Positions 55,328-64,000 of a stretch of DNA of 64,000 nt are shown here, piece after piece (position 1 is the first letter of the stretch; every line of letters starts with the position of its first letter). Below the pieces are notes generated by a model. The model made no database searches. It saw only the letters and a list, made by a program, of their open reading frames with translations, and was not told the DNA's origin. A program made the translations under genes and the position numbers. This DNA comes from Oceanobacillus kimchii X50 (GTDB lineage Bacteria > Bacillota > Bacilli > Bacillales > Amphibacillaceae): positions 1,386,659-1,450,658 of the forward strand of contig NZ_CM001792.1 of assembly GCF_000340475.1 (NCBI RefSeq), written 5' to 3'.

Positions 55328-55528
55328 ATGAAGTACGTTATGGATGCTCTGCGAAGAAAAGAGGCCGAGGAAAAATTACCTGTCATTCGATTGGAAATAG
55401 ATTATGAATTAGCTACTTTGTTTGAAGCACTACAAGAGAATGATACGGTACTTATTATAAAAACAAAGGAACGTTTAAAACAGTTGAGAAAGCAATGGTT
55501 AGATATTGAACAAGGAAATGTTATCTAA
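55328..55528 (+). CDS. Small protein of unknown function (YkzI position)
   Basis: 66 residues, charged, helical, starting MKYVMDALRRKEAEEKLPVI. GGAGTGAGGGA precedes ATG 55328; an upstream in-frame ATG has no ribosome site. Sits between yktB and suhB, as ykzI in B. subtilis; homology not certain. Confidence 0.6.
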   Translation: MKYVMDALRRKEAEEKLPVIRLEIDYELATLFEALQENDTVLIIKTKERLKQLRKQWLDIEQGNVI

Positions 55529-55640
55529 AAGAGGACCCTAGTATGAATTGAGAATAAATTTTTAATGCGTATTAGGGTCATTATGTTCATGAAAGGTATA
55601 CTTTGATACAATATGTTTAAGCACTGTTTGGAGGGATTAT

Positions 55641-56447
55641 ATGGACTTACGTCACAGAGATACAATATACCAAAATGCTAAAGCATGGGTGTATGAAGCG
55701 GGAAAGATAATAAAAGAGCAGATGAATAACCCACTTAATATCGAAACAAAATCAGACGCGAATGATTTAGTTACAATTTTGGATAAACAAACAGAAAAAT
55801 ATTTTGTAGAAAAGATTAAGGATAAATATCCTGATCATCAAATAATTGGTGAAGAAGGTTACGGTGATCAACCAAAAGAATTGGATGGAACGATCTGGGT
55901 AATTGATCCAATTGATGGAACAATGAATTTTGTTCATCAAAAAAAATTCTTTGCAATATCAGTTGGTATTTTACATAATGGTGTTGGTGAAATTGGACTG
56001 ATTTATGATGTGATGAATGATACATTGTATCATGTGAAAAGGGGAGAAGGAGCTTTTAGAGATAACCAACAACTAGCCAATCTATCAAAGGATAAGCAAT
56101 TAAGTGAATCTATTATAGGTATGAATTATTTTTGGTTATGTGAAAACCGTCTTGTTGATTATCGAGTAATGCAAGATTTTATTCGAACAATTCGTGGAGC
56201 AAGAACTTACGGTTCAGCTGCATTAGAATTAGCATTTATAGCTGAAGGAACGCTGGATGGATATTTATCAATGAGGTTATCACCTTGGGATGTTGCGGCT
56301 GGAATTATCTTGTTGCAAGAAGTAGGTGGTGTTGTTAGTGATGTTGACGGAAATAAATGGGATCCATTAAATAAATCATCTATCGTGGCAAGCAATGCAG
56401 CCCTGCATAAAACAATTTTAGAGATAATTAAAAAAGGGAGAAAGTGA
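55641..56447 (+). CDS. suhB: Inositol-phosphatase family protein SuhB (YktC)
   Basis: 268 residues. Metal motif VIDPIDGTMNFVHQ and the second Asp in LSPWDVAAGIIL; E-E pair in IGEEGYGD. Acts on inositol-1-phosphate or related sugar phosphates. Gene end overlaps a bidirectional terminator. Confidence 0.9.
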   Translation: MDLRHRDTIYQNAKAWVYEAGKIIKEQMNNPLNIETKSDANDLVTILDKQTEKYFVEKIKDKYPDHQIIGEEGYGDQPKELDGTIWVIDPIDGTMNFVHQKKFFAISVGILHNGVGEIGLIYDVMNDTLYHVKRGEGAFRDNQQLANLSKDKQLSESIIGMNYFWLCENRLVDYRVMQDFIRTIRGARTYGSAALELAFIAEGTLDGYLSMRLSPWDVAAGIILLQEVGGVVSDVDGNKWDPLNKSSIVASNAALHKTILEIIKKGRK

Positions 56448-56469
56448 TAAAAATCACTGTTTCCCTTTT
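56430..56469. terminator. Bidirectional terminator between suhB and the DUF5325 gene
   Basis: AAAAAGGGA-AAAGTGAT / ATCACTGTTTCCCTTTTT. It is built from the last codons of both convergent genes. Confidence 0.75.
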
Positions 56470-56624
56470 TTTCTTGCCATGACGATGCCGAAGATGCCGA
56501 AGCCAATAAGTATAAATAATAGAATGAACCATATATTTCGAAAAGCAATTGATAAACCGACTAAAATAAACATTAAGACAACTAAGAACGCAAGTAATAA
56601 CATTGGTAAGTTTATATTTTTCAT
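56454..56624 (-). CDS. ylaF: DUF5325/YlaF-like membrane protein
   Basis: 56 residues, MKNINLPMLLLAFLVVLMFI, two membrane helices and a basic tail RKKGKQ. Same place as ylaF in B. subtilis. Function unknown. Confidence 0.78.
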   Translation of the reverse strand: MKNINLPMLLLAFLVVLMFILVGLSIAFRNIWFILLFILIGFGIFGIVMARKKGKQ

Positions 56625-56776
56625 GTTGACAACCCCTTCTTTATCTCCCTAGAATAGTATATCGAAAATTGGATAATACTTCAAAAATCAGACATAAAAA
56701 AATATATATTTCAGTGGTATCCATGATTTAGATTTAGTATGATAAATATAGTGTCAGGAAGAGGGTGGGGAAGAGT

Positions 56777-57064
56777 ATGAGTTATGTGCATGAATTTATC
56801 CTTGATACGTTTGGGGTAGAAAATATCTTTTGGATTTTTTATGTAATCAATCTATTTTTATCAGCTATAGCGTACAAATTAGGGTTTGCAAAAAAGTTAC
56901 CAATTGCAAAGAATATAATTGTATACATATTATTAATGATTGGAGTTTTTGTATTAACTATTTTCTCTACGGTTATGCGAATGCCTACAGTAGAGTGTTT
57001 GATAGTTATTATAGTGGTATTAGGTATATACCGTCTTCGATTACATAATGAAAGAAAAGATTAA
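56777..57064 (+). CDS. ylaH: YlaH-like membrane protein
   Basis: 95 residues, three hydrophobic segments, starting MSYVHEFILDTFGVENIFWI. ATG 56777 has GGGGAAGAG before it. In B. subtilis typA lies between ylaF and ylaH; it is missing here. Confidence 0.8.
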   Translation: MSYVHEFILDTFGVENIFWIFYVINLFLSAIAYKLGFAKKLPIAKNIIVYILLMIGVFVLTIFSTVMRMPTVECLIVIIVVLGIYRLRLHNERKD

Positions 57065-57065
57065 T

Positions 57066-57121
57066 CAAAAAAAGCTATCAAGATAATTGCAGTCAGTAAC
57101 CAATTATCTTGATAGCTTTTT
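57066..57121. terminator. Terminator of ylaH
   Basis: Long stem AAAAAGCTATCAAGATAATT / AATTATCTTGATAGCTTTTT. Confidence 0.85.
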
Positions 57122-57145
57122 ATATATAATAATTTATTGAAACAC

Positions 57146-57349
57146 TCATAAAAAATCATCTACTTTTTTAGTTTCTTTATATAATTTAAACTTACCTGTA
57201 GATAAGCGTTTCTTTGTGTTTTTTTCAATACGATCATAGCAAGGCTCACAAAGGTGCATATTTTTTCTTCGATTTCGAAGTCGTTTTGCTTGTAAGGAAT
57301 AATGTTCTATTTCTTCAACTTTGTCACAAATGGTGCACTTTACCTGCAT
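57146..57349 (-). CDS. ylaI: YlaI-like zinc-ribbon protein (DUF2197)
   Basis: 67 residues, two CxxC motifs (CTIC and CEPC) likely binding zinc, basic central part. Function unknown. The following gap (57350-57667, 318 bases) has only short hairpins (GTACTTGTAGTAC and GGTTAGCC) and no gene I can support. Confidence 0.85.
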   Translation of the reverse strand: MQVKCTICDKVEEIEHYSLQAKRLRNRRKNMHLCEPCYDRIEKNTKKRLSTGKFKLYKETKKVDDFL

Positions 57350-57667
57350 ATTTTCACCTCTATTTGGGAAAATTTATATTAGTTCAATATAAATAATAGT
57401 ATAACATACAACTATTTGATGAAAAGTAAACTACATTTTTATCACGCATGCAACAGAAGTACTCCACTCTCGATGCGTCTATGAGGCTTGTCAAATAAGG
57501 TAAGCGGAGGATAAACTAACTGTAAAGGTTAGCCTCTGTTAATGAACCTTTAGGGAATGTACTTGTAGTACATGAATTTTTACTATATGTTTAATCACAA
57601 GAAATAAGGGGAAGTAAGTTAATTAAGTTACATGAAAAACACGTAACATTAATGAAAGGATGATTTC

Positions 57668-57958
57668 ATGAAGAAACGTTATGTTCTATCAGCTGTTGGT
57701 GCAGTTGGAGCTGGAATTGCTAGCTACTATTTAGTCGATAGCAATAACCGTCATAAACTTAAAAAAATAGCGAAAAATTCCGCGAAAAAAGTGAATCGTG
57801 TATTTGAAAATGCTGGTGTACCTGATCAATCATCTGAACAAGAATTAGATCAATTAGAAAATTCAAAAATGGTATCTGAGGGTTCTCAATTTGGAGTACA
57901 ATATTATAATGAAAAGAAAAAAGAAAATACCTCGAACCACCAACAAAATATACAATAA
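57668..57958 (+). CDS. Small secreted or anchored protein of unknown function
   Basis: 96 residues. N-terminal hydrophobic segment AVGAVGAGIASYYLVD, then a charged Lys/Asn-rich tail. AAAGGATGATTTC before the ATG. Not recognised; in the ylaJ-ylaK position of B. subtilis but without similarity visible. Confidence 0.6.
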   Translation: MKKRYVLSAVGAVGAGIASYYLVDSNNRHKLKKIAKNSAKKVNRVFENAGVPDQSSEQELDQLENSKMVSEGSQFGVQYYNEKKKENTSNHQQNIQ

Positions 57959-58044
57959 AAAAAGAAGAGGTTGGGGCACTTGTATTGAATCAAGAGATAA
58001 TCCGCCTCTCGAGAAGAATCTTTTATTAAATCCCCAACCTCTTC
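57953..58044 (-). terminator. Large-loop terminator of the YlaL-like gene
   Basis: 13-bp stem GAAGAGGTTGGGG / CCCCAACCTCTTC with a 55-base loop; on minus it is followed by TTTTTTTATTG. The GGTTGGGGC arm resembles the dispersed-repeat ends. Confidence 0.65.
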
Positions 58045-58056
58045 AATTATTTATAC

Positions 58057-58506
58057 TTAATCAATTACTATTTCTTTTATATATTTTACAGGGTTATCTT
58101 GATTGGAACCATCTCCATAATAGAAGTGAACGGGACCATCTTCTTTTAATGGTTTACCATTTTTAGAAAATAAAAAGTAACCATTAATTAGATTTTTATA
58201 AGTAATAGTTTCAAAAGAATCTTCAATTCCAGTAATTAATTTAGCTGTTGCCGCTTCATGGTTAGGTTCTGCGTTATTGATAAAATCTTTTAAAGGCATT
58301 ACATAACTGTTTTTTAAAAATTCTTCACCCTCCATTTTAGATATACTCCTGTTTACTGGAGGTTTTTGAAAGCCAGTATAGTCATCTTGTTTATCTGCTT
58401 TTGATTCAAAAGCTTCTTCTAATTTAATTTTACGATCATCAAATATCCATACTGTTGGATCCAATGTTATTGGGTATTGAACATTCCCTTTTATCAAGAC
58501 TATCAT
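58057..58506 (-). CDS. YlaL-like protein
   Basis: 149 residues, soluble, start MIVLIKGNVQYPITLDPTVW and the phrase WIFDDRKIKLEEAF, with NGKPLKEDGPVHFYYGDGS near the end. The match to YlaL is from memory. Function unknown. Confidence 0.6.
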   Translation of the reverse strand: MIVLIKGNVQYPITLDPTVWIFDDRKIKLEEAFESKADKQDDYTGFQKPPVNRSISKMEGEEFLKNSYVMPLKDFINNAEPNHEAATAKLITGIEDSFETITYKNLINGYFLFSKNGKPLKEDGPVHFYYGDGSNQDNPVKYIKEIVID

Positions 58507-58672
58507 ATTAAATATATCCCCCTATCTAGGTATTACTATTTAAGAATAGCAGACATCGCTTTCATTTTCATCTATTTGAATTGTAAGTTTTTTTTACTTT
58601 TATTTGCATTTTTTGGTTGCTAGCGATAATATAATATAAAGAAAGTCTTTTTTGTGGAGGGGATTTAAATTG

Positions 58673-58954
58673 ATGCCTGATGTAATGATAGACCATCGTG
58701 AAAAAGCCCACGCCCTTCTTAAGGCTGATGCTGATAAAATTTTACGACTTATTGAAGTTCAGATAGAAAACTTAACCATGCCACAATGTCCTGTTTATGA
58801 GGATGTACTTGATACGCAAATGTATGGCTTATCACGTGAAATTGACTTTGCAGTGCGTCTTGAATTAATCAGTGAAGTAGAGGGAAAGGCGTTACTTGAA
58901 AACTTGGAGAAGAAGCTCAACATTCTACATGAGGCTTCACAAAATACATTGTGA
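58673..58954 (+). CDS. ylaN: YlaN family protein (UPF0358)
   Basis: 93 residues, [20 protein letters not shown] with the highly conserved [19 protein letters not shown]. YlaN has been tied to iron homeostasis (Fur interaction) in Bacilli. Start is ATG 58673, or the TTG one codon earlier. Confidence 0.92.
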   Translation: MPDVMIDHREKAHALLKADADKILRLIEVQIENLTMPQCPVYEDVLDTQMYGLSREIDFAVRLELISEVEGKALLENLEKKLNILHEASQNTL

Positions 58955-58990
58955 GCGAGGTTCATGTATTGGCGTAGCGTACAAAAGCAA

Positions 58991-59023
58991 AAACTTTGCC
59001 AGCATAAACGGCAAGGTTTTTTT
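58991..59023 (+). terminator. Terminator of ylaN
   Basis: AAACTTTGCC / GGCAAGGTTT with seven T. Confidence 0.8.
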
Positions 59024-59137
59024 GTTTACATATTTGGGTATCTATAAAAAAGATAAAAAAGAGAATTAAATATAACACACTAATTAACAAAAGTGTTATA
59101 CTAATATTAATCTCTTAATCTATTGTAGGGAGAAGCA

Positions 59138-60334
59138 ATGATGCTAGATAAAATAAAAGATTATGATTACACACTTATGATTACACCTTTGCTATTAACA
59201 GGGTTTGGTATGGTTATGGTATATAGCGCAAGCATGGTGGTGGCTGTTGTAGATGGGATGGCAAGTAACCATTATCTCATAAGACAGTTAATATTTTTCG
59301 CTATATCGTCTATCGCGTTTGTATCCTGTTGTTTTTTACCATATCAAATCTATCAACGATTGATGAAGATAATTATTTTATCGTGTATAGTGTTATTAAT
59401 TAGTGTATTGATTTTTGGAAGTGCTGCAAACAATGCAAGGTCTTGGTTTTCCATCGGCCCTTTAAGTATGCAACCGGCTGAATTTGCCAAGTTAGGGTTA
59501 ATAATATATTTGGCAGCTATTTATTCAAAAAAACAATCCTACTTAAATGAATTTAAAAAAGGAGTACTTCCTCCGCTTATACTTACCATTATTTTATTAG
59601 GATTAATTGTTTTGCAACCTGATATCGGAACAGCTGCAATTATATTTTTAATGGCTTGTTCCGTGATATTTGCATCTGGTATAAAGTGGAAACATTTAAC
59701 TATACTCGTTTTAATTGGTATTAGTTTAGTTATACTTGCAGCTCCTAATATGGTTACAGAAGAAAGATTATCACGTTTTACAGGAGCTTATCAGCCGTTT
59801 GAATCACCTGATTTAAATGGATACCAACTTATTCAATCCTACGTAGCAATTGGAGTTGGTGGTCTGACAGGGGAAGGGCTTGGACAAAGTGTTCAAAAAC
59901 TTGGATTCCTAGATGAAGCACATACCGATTTTATCATGGCAGTCATTGCTGAAGAATTAGGGTTTTTAGGTGTTGTAATTGTGATTGGGTTACTTGCGAC
60001 AATTGTTATACGAGGTTTGTATATAGCGAAAAAGTGTAAAGACAGCTTTGGCTCATTACTAGCTATTGGGATATCATCAATGGTTGGAATTCAAACATTT
60101 ATTAATTTAGGAGCTATTAGTGGCATTTTACCGATTACAGGTGTGCCATTACCATTTGTGAGTTATGGAGGATCATCAATGTTAATCATGTTAATATCGA
60201 TGGGAATCCTTAATAATATTGCAAAACAAGTTAATCAACAAGAGCAGGACAGAGAAGAGTTAGCACCAAAGCCTGCAATGCATAATCAAAACTCAACTAA
60301 TATGTACAGAGGTGGTAAAAGATGGCAAAGTTAA
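59138..60334 (+). CDS. ftsW: Cell-division SEDS glycosyltransferase FtsW
   Basis: 398 residues, ten membrane helices. SEDS landmarks include NNARSWFSIGPLSMQPAEFA, LQPDIGTA, DLNGYQLIQSYVAIGVGGL and the ending PLPFVSYGGSSML. It polymerises septal peptidoglycan with a class B PBP. The last 13 bases overlap pycA. Two adjacent ATG codons leave one residue of uncertainty. Confidence 0.94.
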   Translation: MMLDKIKDYDYTLMITPLLLTGFGMVMVYSASMVVAVVDGMASNHYLIRQLIFFAISSIAFVSCCFLPYQIYQRLMKIIILSCIVLLISVLIFGSAANNARSWFSIGPLSMQPAEFAKLGLIIYLAAIYSKKQSYLNEFKKGVLPPLILTIILLGLIVLQPDIGTAAIIFLMACSVIFASGIKWKHLTILVLIGISLVILAAPNMVTEERLSRFTGAYQPFESPDLNGYQLIQSYVAIGVGGLTGEGLGQSVQKLGFLDEAHTDFIMAVIAEELGFLGVVIVIGLLATIVIRGLYIAKKCKDSFGSLLAIGISSMVGIQTFINLGAISGILPITGVPLPFVSYGGSSMLIMLISMGILNNIAKQVNQQEQDREELAPKPAMHNQNSTNMYRGGKRWQS

Positions 60335-63300
60335 ACAAGATTAACAAAGTACTAGTAGCAAACCGAGGTGAAATTGCAATTCGCGTCTTCCGAGCATGTA
60401 CGGAGTTAAATATACGCACTGTTGCTATTTATTCCAAAGAGGATTCTTCGTCTTTTCATCGATTCAAGGCAGATGAAGCTTATTTAATAGGTGAAGGGAA
60501 AAAACCAATTGATGCATACTTAGATATTGAAGGTATTATAGAACTTGCAAAAGAAGTTAATGTTGATGCAATTCATCCAGGGTATGGGTTTCTTTCTGAA
60601 AATATACAGTTTGCTAGACGATGTGAAGAAGAAGGAATTACTTTTATTGGGCCAACTAGTGAACACTTAAGTATGTTTGGTGATAAGGTTAAAGCGAGAG
60701 AACAAGCCGTAGCGGCTAATTTACCAATCATACCTGGTAGCGATGGTCCAGTAAAATCTTTAGAAGAAGTTCGAGACTTCTGTCAGAAACATGGTTACCC
60801 AATTATTATTAAAGCTTCCTTAGGCGGTGGCGGTCGAGGGATGCGTGTAGTTAAAGATGCTAATGAACTAGAGAGCGCTTATGATCGTGCGAAATCAGAA
60901 GCTAAAGCCGCTTTTGGAAATGATGAAATTTATGTAGAGAAATTAATCGAAAATCCCAAACATATAGAAGTCCAAATTTTAGGGGATAACGCAGGTAATA
61001 TTATTCATTTATATGAAAGAGACTGTTCCGTTCAACGTCGTCACCAAAAATTAATTGAAATAGCACCGAGTTTATCATTGAAAGATAAATTACGGGAGGA
61101 TATTTGTCAGGCAGCTGTAAACTTGATGAAAAATGTAGATTACTTAAATGCTGGTACAGTTGAATTTCTTGTTACAGATGACGAGTTCTTCTTTATCGAG
61201 GTTAATCCACGTGTACAAGTAGAACACACTATTACAGAGATGATTACTGGCATTGATATTGTACAATCGCAAATTAAAATAGCTGATGGATCTCAATTAC
61301 ACGATGAAACAGTGGGGATTCCAACGCAAGAACACATAAATACACAGGGGTATGCGATTCAATCAAGGGTAACAACAGAAGATCCATTAAATGATTTTAT
61401 GCCAGATGCAGGAAAAATTAATGCATATCGTACTGGTGGTGGTTTCGGTGTCCGACTCGATGCAGGTAACGGCTACCAAGGTGCAATCATTTCTCCGCAC
61501 TATGATTCTTTATTAGTAAAAGTATCTACATGGGCATTAACATTTGAACAAGCTGCAATAAAAATGGTCAGAAACTTAAAAGAATTCCGTATTAGAGGAA
61601 TAAAAACGAATATTCCATTTTTAGAAAATGTGATGGTGCATCAAAAGTTTCTTTCTGGTGAATATGATACAACCTTTATTGATAAAACACCGGAGTTATT
61701 TATATTCCCGAAAAGAAAAGACCGTGGAACAAAAATGCTTACGTATATCGCAAACACTACATTAAACGGAGGGGAAGGTATATCTAATATTGAGAAACCT
61801 GATTTTAGACCACTAGATATTCCGACAACGACGCACCTTGACTCAACGTCATCTGGTACAAAACAAATCTTGGATGAGCATGGACCAGAAGGTGTAGCTA
61901 AATGGATGAAGGAACAAAAGGAAGTATTGTTAACAGACACGACCTTTAGAGATGCACATCAATCCTTATTTGCTACACGTGTTCGTACGAATGATTTGCT
62001 TCATATTGCAGAACCAACCGCTAAATTACTGCCAAATCTTTTCTCTGTTGAAATGTGGGGGGGAGCAACGTACGATGTAGCATATCGTTTTCTTAAAGAA
62101 GATCCTTGGACTAGACTGTTAAAATTACGTGAAGAAATGCCTAACGTTCTGTTCCAAATGTTATTACGAGCAAGTAATGCAGTAGGATATAAAAACTATC
62201 CAGATAATCTTATTGAAGAATTTGTAAAGAAAAGCGGTGAGGCGGGCATTGATGTATTCCGCATATTTGATAGTCTGAACTGGGTAGAAGGAATGAAATT
62301 GACAATCGATGCGGTACGAAATTCTAATAAAATTGCTGAAGCGGCTATTTGTTATACAGGTGATATTTTAGATACGGGTAGAAGTAAGTATGATGTATCT
62401 TACTATCAAATGATGGCAAAAGAATTAGAATCTGCAGGTGCGCATATTTTAGGAATTAAGGATATGGCTGGTTTATTAAAACCTGAGGCCGCTTATCAAT
62501 TGATTCATAAATTAAAAGAGACGATTGATATACCAATTCATTTACACACCCATGATACGAGTGGAAATGGTGTATTCACATATGCTCGTGCTATTGAAGC
62601 TGGTGTAGATGCAGTAGATGTTGCTGTAGGATCAATGGCAGGTATGACTTCACAACCTAGTGCACAATCGCTTTATCATGCATTAGAAGGAACGCCATTC
62701 CAACCAAATATTAATATGGAAAACTATGAACGTATAGGTCATTATTGGGAAGGTATTCGTGATTATTACCAGGAGTTTGAAAGTGGTATGAAGGCACCTC
62801 ATACTGAGATTTATCATCATGAAATGCCTGGAGGACAATATAGTAACCTTCAACAACAAGCAAAAGCGGTTGGACTAGGTAATCGTTGGAACGAAGTCAA
62901 AACCATGTTCCGTACGGTAAATGATATGTTTGGTGATATAGTCAAAGTAACTCCGTCATCTAAAGTTATCGGTGATATGACGTTATTTATGGTACAAAAT
63001 GATTTAACAGAAGAAGATATCTATGAAAAAGGTGAATCTATTGATTTTCCAGATTCAGTAATAGAATTTGCTCAAGGTTACATTGGGCAGCCTTATCAAG
63101 GATTCCCAGAAAAACTTCAAAAAATCATTTTAAAAGATAAAAAACCGATAACCGTTCGTCCTGGTGAGCTATTAGAGCCAATAGACTTTAAGGTAATAAG
63201 AGATGAATTATATGAAAAGTTAAACCGTCCGGTTACTAGCTTTGATTTAATTTCATATGCATTGTATCCAAAAGTGTTTATGGATTATCAAGCATTTACA

Positions 63301-63765
63301 GAAGCATATGGTGATATTTCTGTACTTGATACACCAACTTTCTTCTACGGTATGAAATTAGGAGAAGTAATCGAAGTTGAAATCGAAAAAGGGAAGACGC
63401 TTATTGTTAAATTGGTGTCTATATCAGAGCCAAAAGAGGATGGTACACGGGTGGTTTACTTCGATTTAAACGGTCAGTCAAGAGAAATTACTATAAAGGA
63501 TGAGAGTATTGAATCCTTGGTTGCTGTCAAACCACAAGTGGATAAAAATAATAAAAATCACTTAGGAGCAACTATGCCTGGTACTGTTTTAGAAGTAAAT
63601 TGTAGTAAAGGTGATAAAGTCGTAAAAGGCCAGCACTTAATGACAAATGAAGCGATGAAAATGGAAACTTCGGTACAAGCACCATTTGACGGTGTTATAA
63701 AAGAGATTTATGTATCAAACGGCGATACGATTGCGGTTAATGATTTATTAGTAGAATTTGAATAA
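60322..63765 (+). CDS. pycA: Pyruvate carboxylase
   Basis: 1147 residues: biotin carboxylase (about 1-450, with GGGGRGMRVV), carboxyltransferase (about 530-800, with TTFRDAHQSLFATR) and biotin carrier domain (AMKM, Lys1113). Makes oxaloacetate from pyruvate. Overlaps ftsW by 13 bases. In B. subtilis DarB regulates it. Confidence 0.97.
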   Translation: MAKLNKINKVLVANRGEIAIRVFRACTELNIRTVAIYSKEDSSSFHRFKADEAYLIGEGKKPIDAYLDIEGIIELAKEVNVDAIHPGYGFLSENIQFARRCEEEGITFIGPTSEHLSMFGDKVKAREQAVAANLPIIPGSDGPVKSLEEVRDFCQKHGYPIIIKASLGGGGRGMRVVKDANELESAYDRAKSEAKAAFGNDEIYVEKLIENPKHIEVQILGDNAGNIIHLYERDCSVQRRHQKLIEIAPSLSLKDKLREDICQAAVNLMKNVDYLNAGTVEFLVTDDEFFFIEVNPRVQVEHTITEMITGIDIVQSQIKIADGSQLHDETVGIPTQEHINTQGYAIQSRVTTEDPLNDFMPDAGKINAYRTGGGFGVRLDAGNGYQGAIISPHYDSLLVKVSTWALTFEQAAIKMVRNLKEFRIRGIKTNIPFLENVMVHQKFLSGEYDTTFIDKTPELFIFPKRKDRGTKMLTYIANTTLNGGEGISNIEKPDFRPLDIPTTTHLDSTSSGTKQILDEHGPEGVAKWMKEQKEVLLTDTTFRDAHQSLFATRVRTNDLLHIAEPTAKLLPNLFSVEMWGGATYDVAYRFLKEDPWTRLLKLREEMPNVLFQMLLRASNAVGYKNYPDNLIEEFVKKSGEAGIDVFRIFDSLNWVEGMKLTIDAVRNSNKIAEAAICYTGDILDTGRSKYDVSYYQMMAKELESAGAHILGIKDMAGLLKPEAAYQLIHKLKETIDIPIHLHTHDTSGNGVFTYARAIEAGVDAVDVAVGSMAGMTSQPSAQSLYHALEGTPFQPNINMENYERIGHYWEGIRDYYQEFESGMKAPHTEIYHHEMPGGQYSNLQQQAKAVGLGNRWNEVKTMFRTVNDMFGDIVKVTPSSKVIGDMTLFMVQNDLTEEDIYEKGESIDFPDSVIEFAQGYIGQPYQGFPEKLQKIILKDKKPITVRPGELLEPIDFKVIRDELYEKLNRPVTSFDLISYALYPKVFMDYQAFTEAYGDISVLDTPTFFYGMKLGEVIEVEIEKGKTLIVKLVSISEPKEDGTRVVYFDLNGQSREITIKDESIESLVAVKPQVDKNNKNHLGATMPGTVLEVNCSKGDKVVKGQHLMTNEAMKMETSVQAPFDGVIKEIYVSNGDTIAVNDLLVEFE

Positions 63766-63772
63766 TAGGAAG

Positions 63773-63819
63773 AAAAGCGTAAGCGCTCGTTTAGAACGTA
63801 GCGATTGCGCTCTTTTTTT
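63773..63819 (+). terminator. Terminator of pycA
   Basis: Imperfect stem AAGCGTAAGCGCTCGTT / AACGTAGCGATTGCGCTCTT followed by seven T. Similar to the hairpin after rnjA. Confidence 0.75.
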
Positions 63820-63859
63820 AGGGGTGGTTCCAGCATGGTCGGACATCCTTTTCCGCCTA

Positions 63860-64000
63860 AGATAAAGGAATCACGGTGAATTGACGAACCGATGATAGCT
63901 TATACTCTAGAGTATAAGAGCGACTAAGCCTCATAAAATCTTCTTTATCGTTGGACGATTTCGTGAAATCGCCCTAGTTTCTGGGCGCTAGAGTTAGACG
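63860..64000 (+). repeat. Dispersed element at the window end
   Basis: AGATAAAGGAATCACGGTG (63860-63878) repeats the 42.2-kb copy in inverse orientation; then a perfect 20-base palindrome CTTATACTCTAGAGTATAAG (63899-63918) and a hairpin CGATTTCGTGAAATCG (63956-63971). No gene is visible to the window end. Confidence 0.55.

Noticed and set aside
55108..55386. Minus-strand 92-codon frame
   Set aside because: No ribosome site, AT-rich composition and overlaps the more credible 55328-55528 gene.
57891..58166. Plus-strand 91-codon frame
   Set aside because: Starts within the 57668 gene in another frame and crosses the terminator and the minus-strand gene at 58057.

Overview
The window is 64 kb of low-GC Gram-positive chromosome from an endospore-forming Bacillaceae. 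Gene content and order match the Bacillus subtilis blocks patA-ykyB-ykuE-ykuL-dapH-dapL-ykuS-ykuV, ktrC-rnjA-rpoY-defB-ykyA-pdhABCD, SR1-yktA-yktB-suhB and ylaF-ylaH-ylaI-ylaN-ftsW-pycA. Long orthologues with many substitutions, high AT content and dispersed repeats of the 'gagtatatttct' type suggest a halotolerant Oceanobacillus-like species; that is inference from memory, not a database match. No rRNA, tRNA, CRISPR array, transposase or complete prophage was seen.

Layout: 1-9 kb holds a truncated cyclophilin lipoprotein, an SOS-type Y-family polymerase behind a LexA box, a leaderless S13 D,D-peptidase, an Spx paralogue with a broken CxxC switch, a type II NADH dehydrogenase, a VanW protein, a YceI protein and an orphan holin. 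9-17.7 kb holds oligoendopeptidase F, a TPP-riboswitch-controlled ThiT, two large transporters (one CstA with a cre-like site) and an operon pairing a small protein ending in Cys-Cys with an ArsA/GET3-type ATPase and a quinone-reductase-like enzyme. 17.9-21.8 kb, minus strand, is a seven-gene second spoVA operon (DUF1657, YhcN/YlaJ lipoprotein, SpoVAC, SpoVAD, SpoVAEb, DUF1657, DUF421) with the gene set of the spoVA2mob spore heat-resistance locus.

22-34 kb holds a nitroreductase, a Ktr potassium channel subunit, signal peptidase I, PatA, an FbpB-type peptide, an EamA transporter, an SCO1 lipoprotein, a Tat-type phosphoesterase and a czrA-czcD zinc efflux operon with its operator. 34-42 kb holds DarB, the lysine/diaminopimelate genes dapH-dapL, YkuS, YkuV, a heterodimeric ABC exporter preceded by a candidate attenuator RNA, and KtrC. 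42-52 kb holds RNase J1, RNA polymerase epsilon, deformylase, YkyA and the pyruvate dehydrogenase operon. 52-64 kb holds a NodB-type lipoprotein, an SR1/SR1P dual-function RNA with two CcpN-like boxes, YktA/YktB, SuhB, Yla proteins, FtsW and pyruvate carboxylase.

The genes mostly serve central carbon flow (PDH, PYC, CstA, SR1), K+ and c-di-AMP physiology (KtrC, a KtrB/D subunit, DarB, PYC), cell wall growth (FtsW, DapH/L) and sporulation (spoVA, YjcZ peptides). The observations most worth following are the spoVA2mob-like operon, the Cys-Cys protein/ArsA pair, the switching leader RNA ahead of the ABC exporter, and the SR1 locus whose 3' end is formed by a dispersed repeat.
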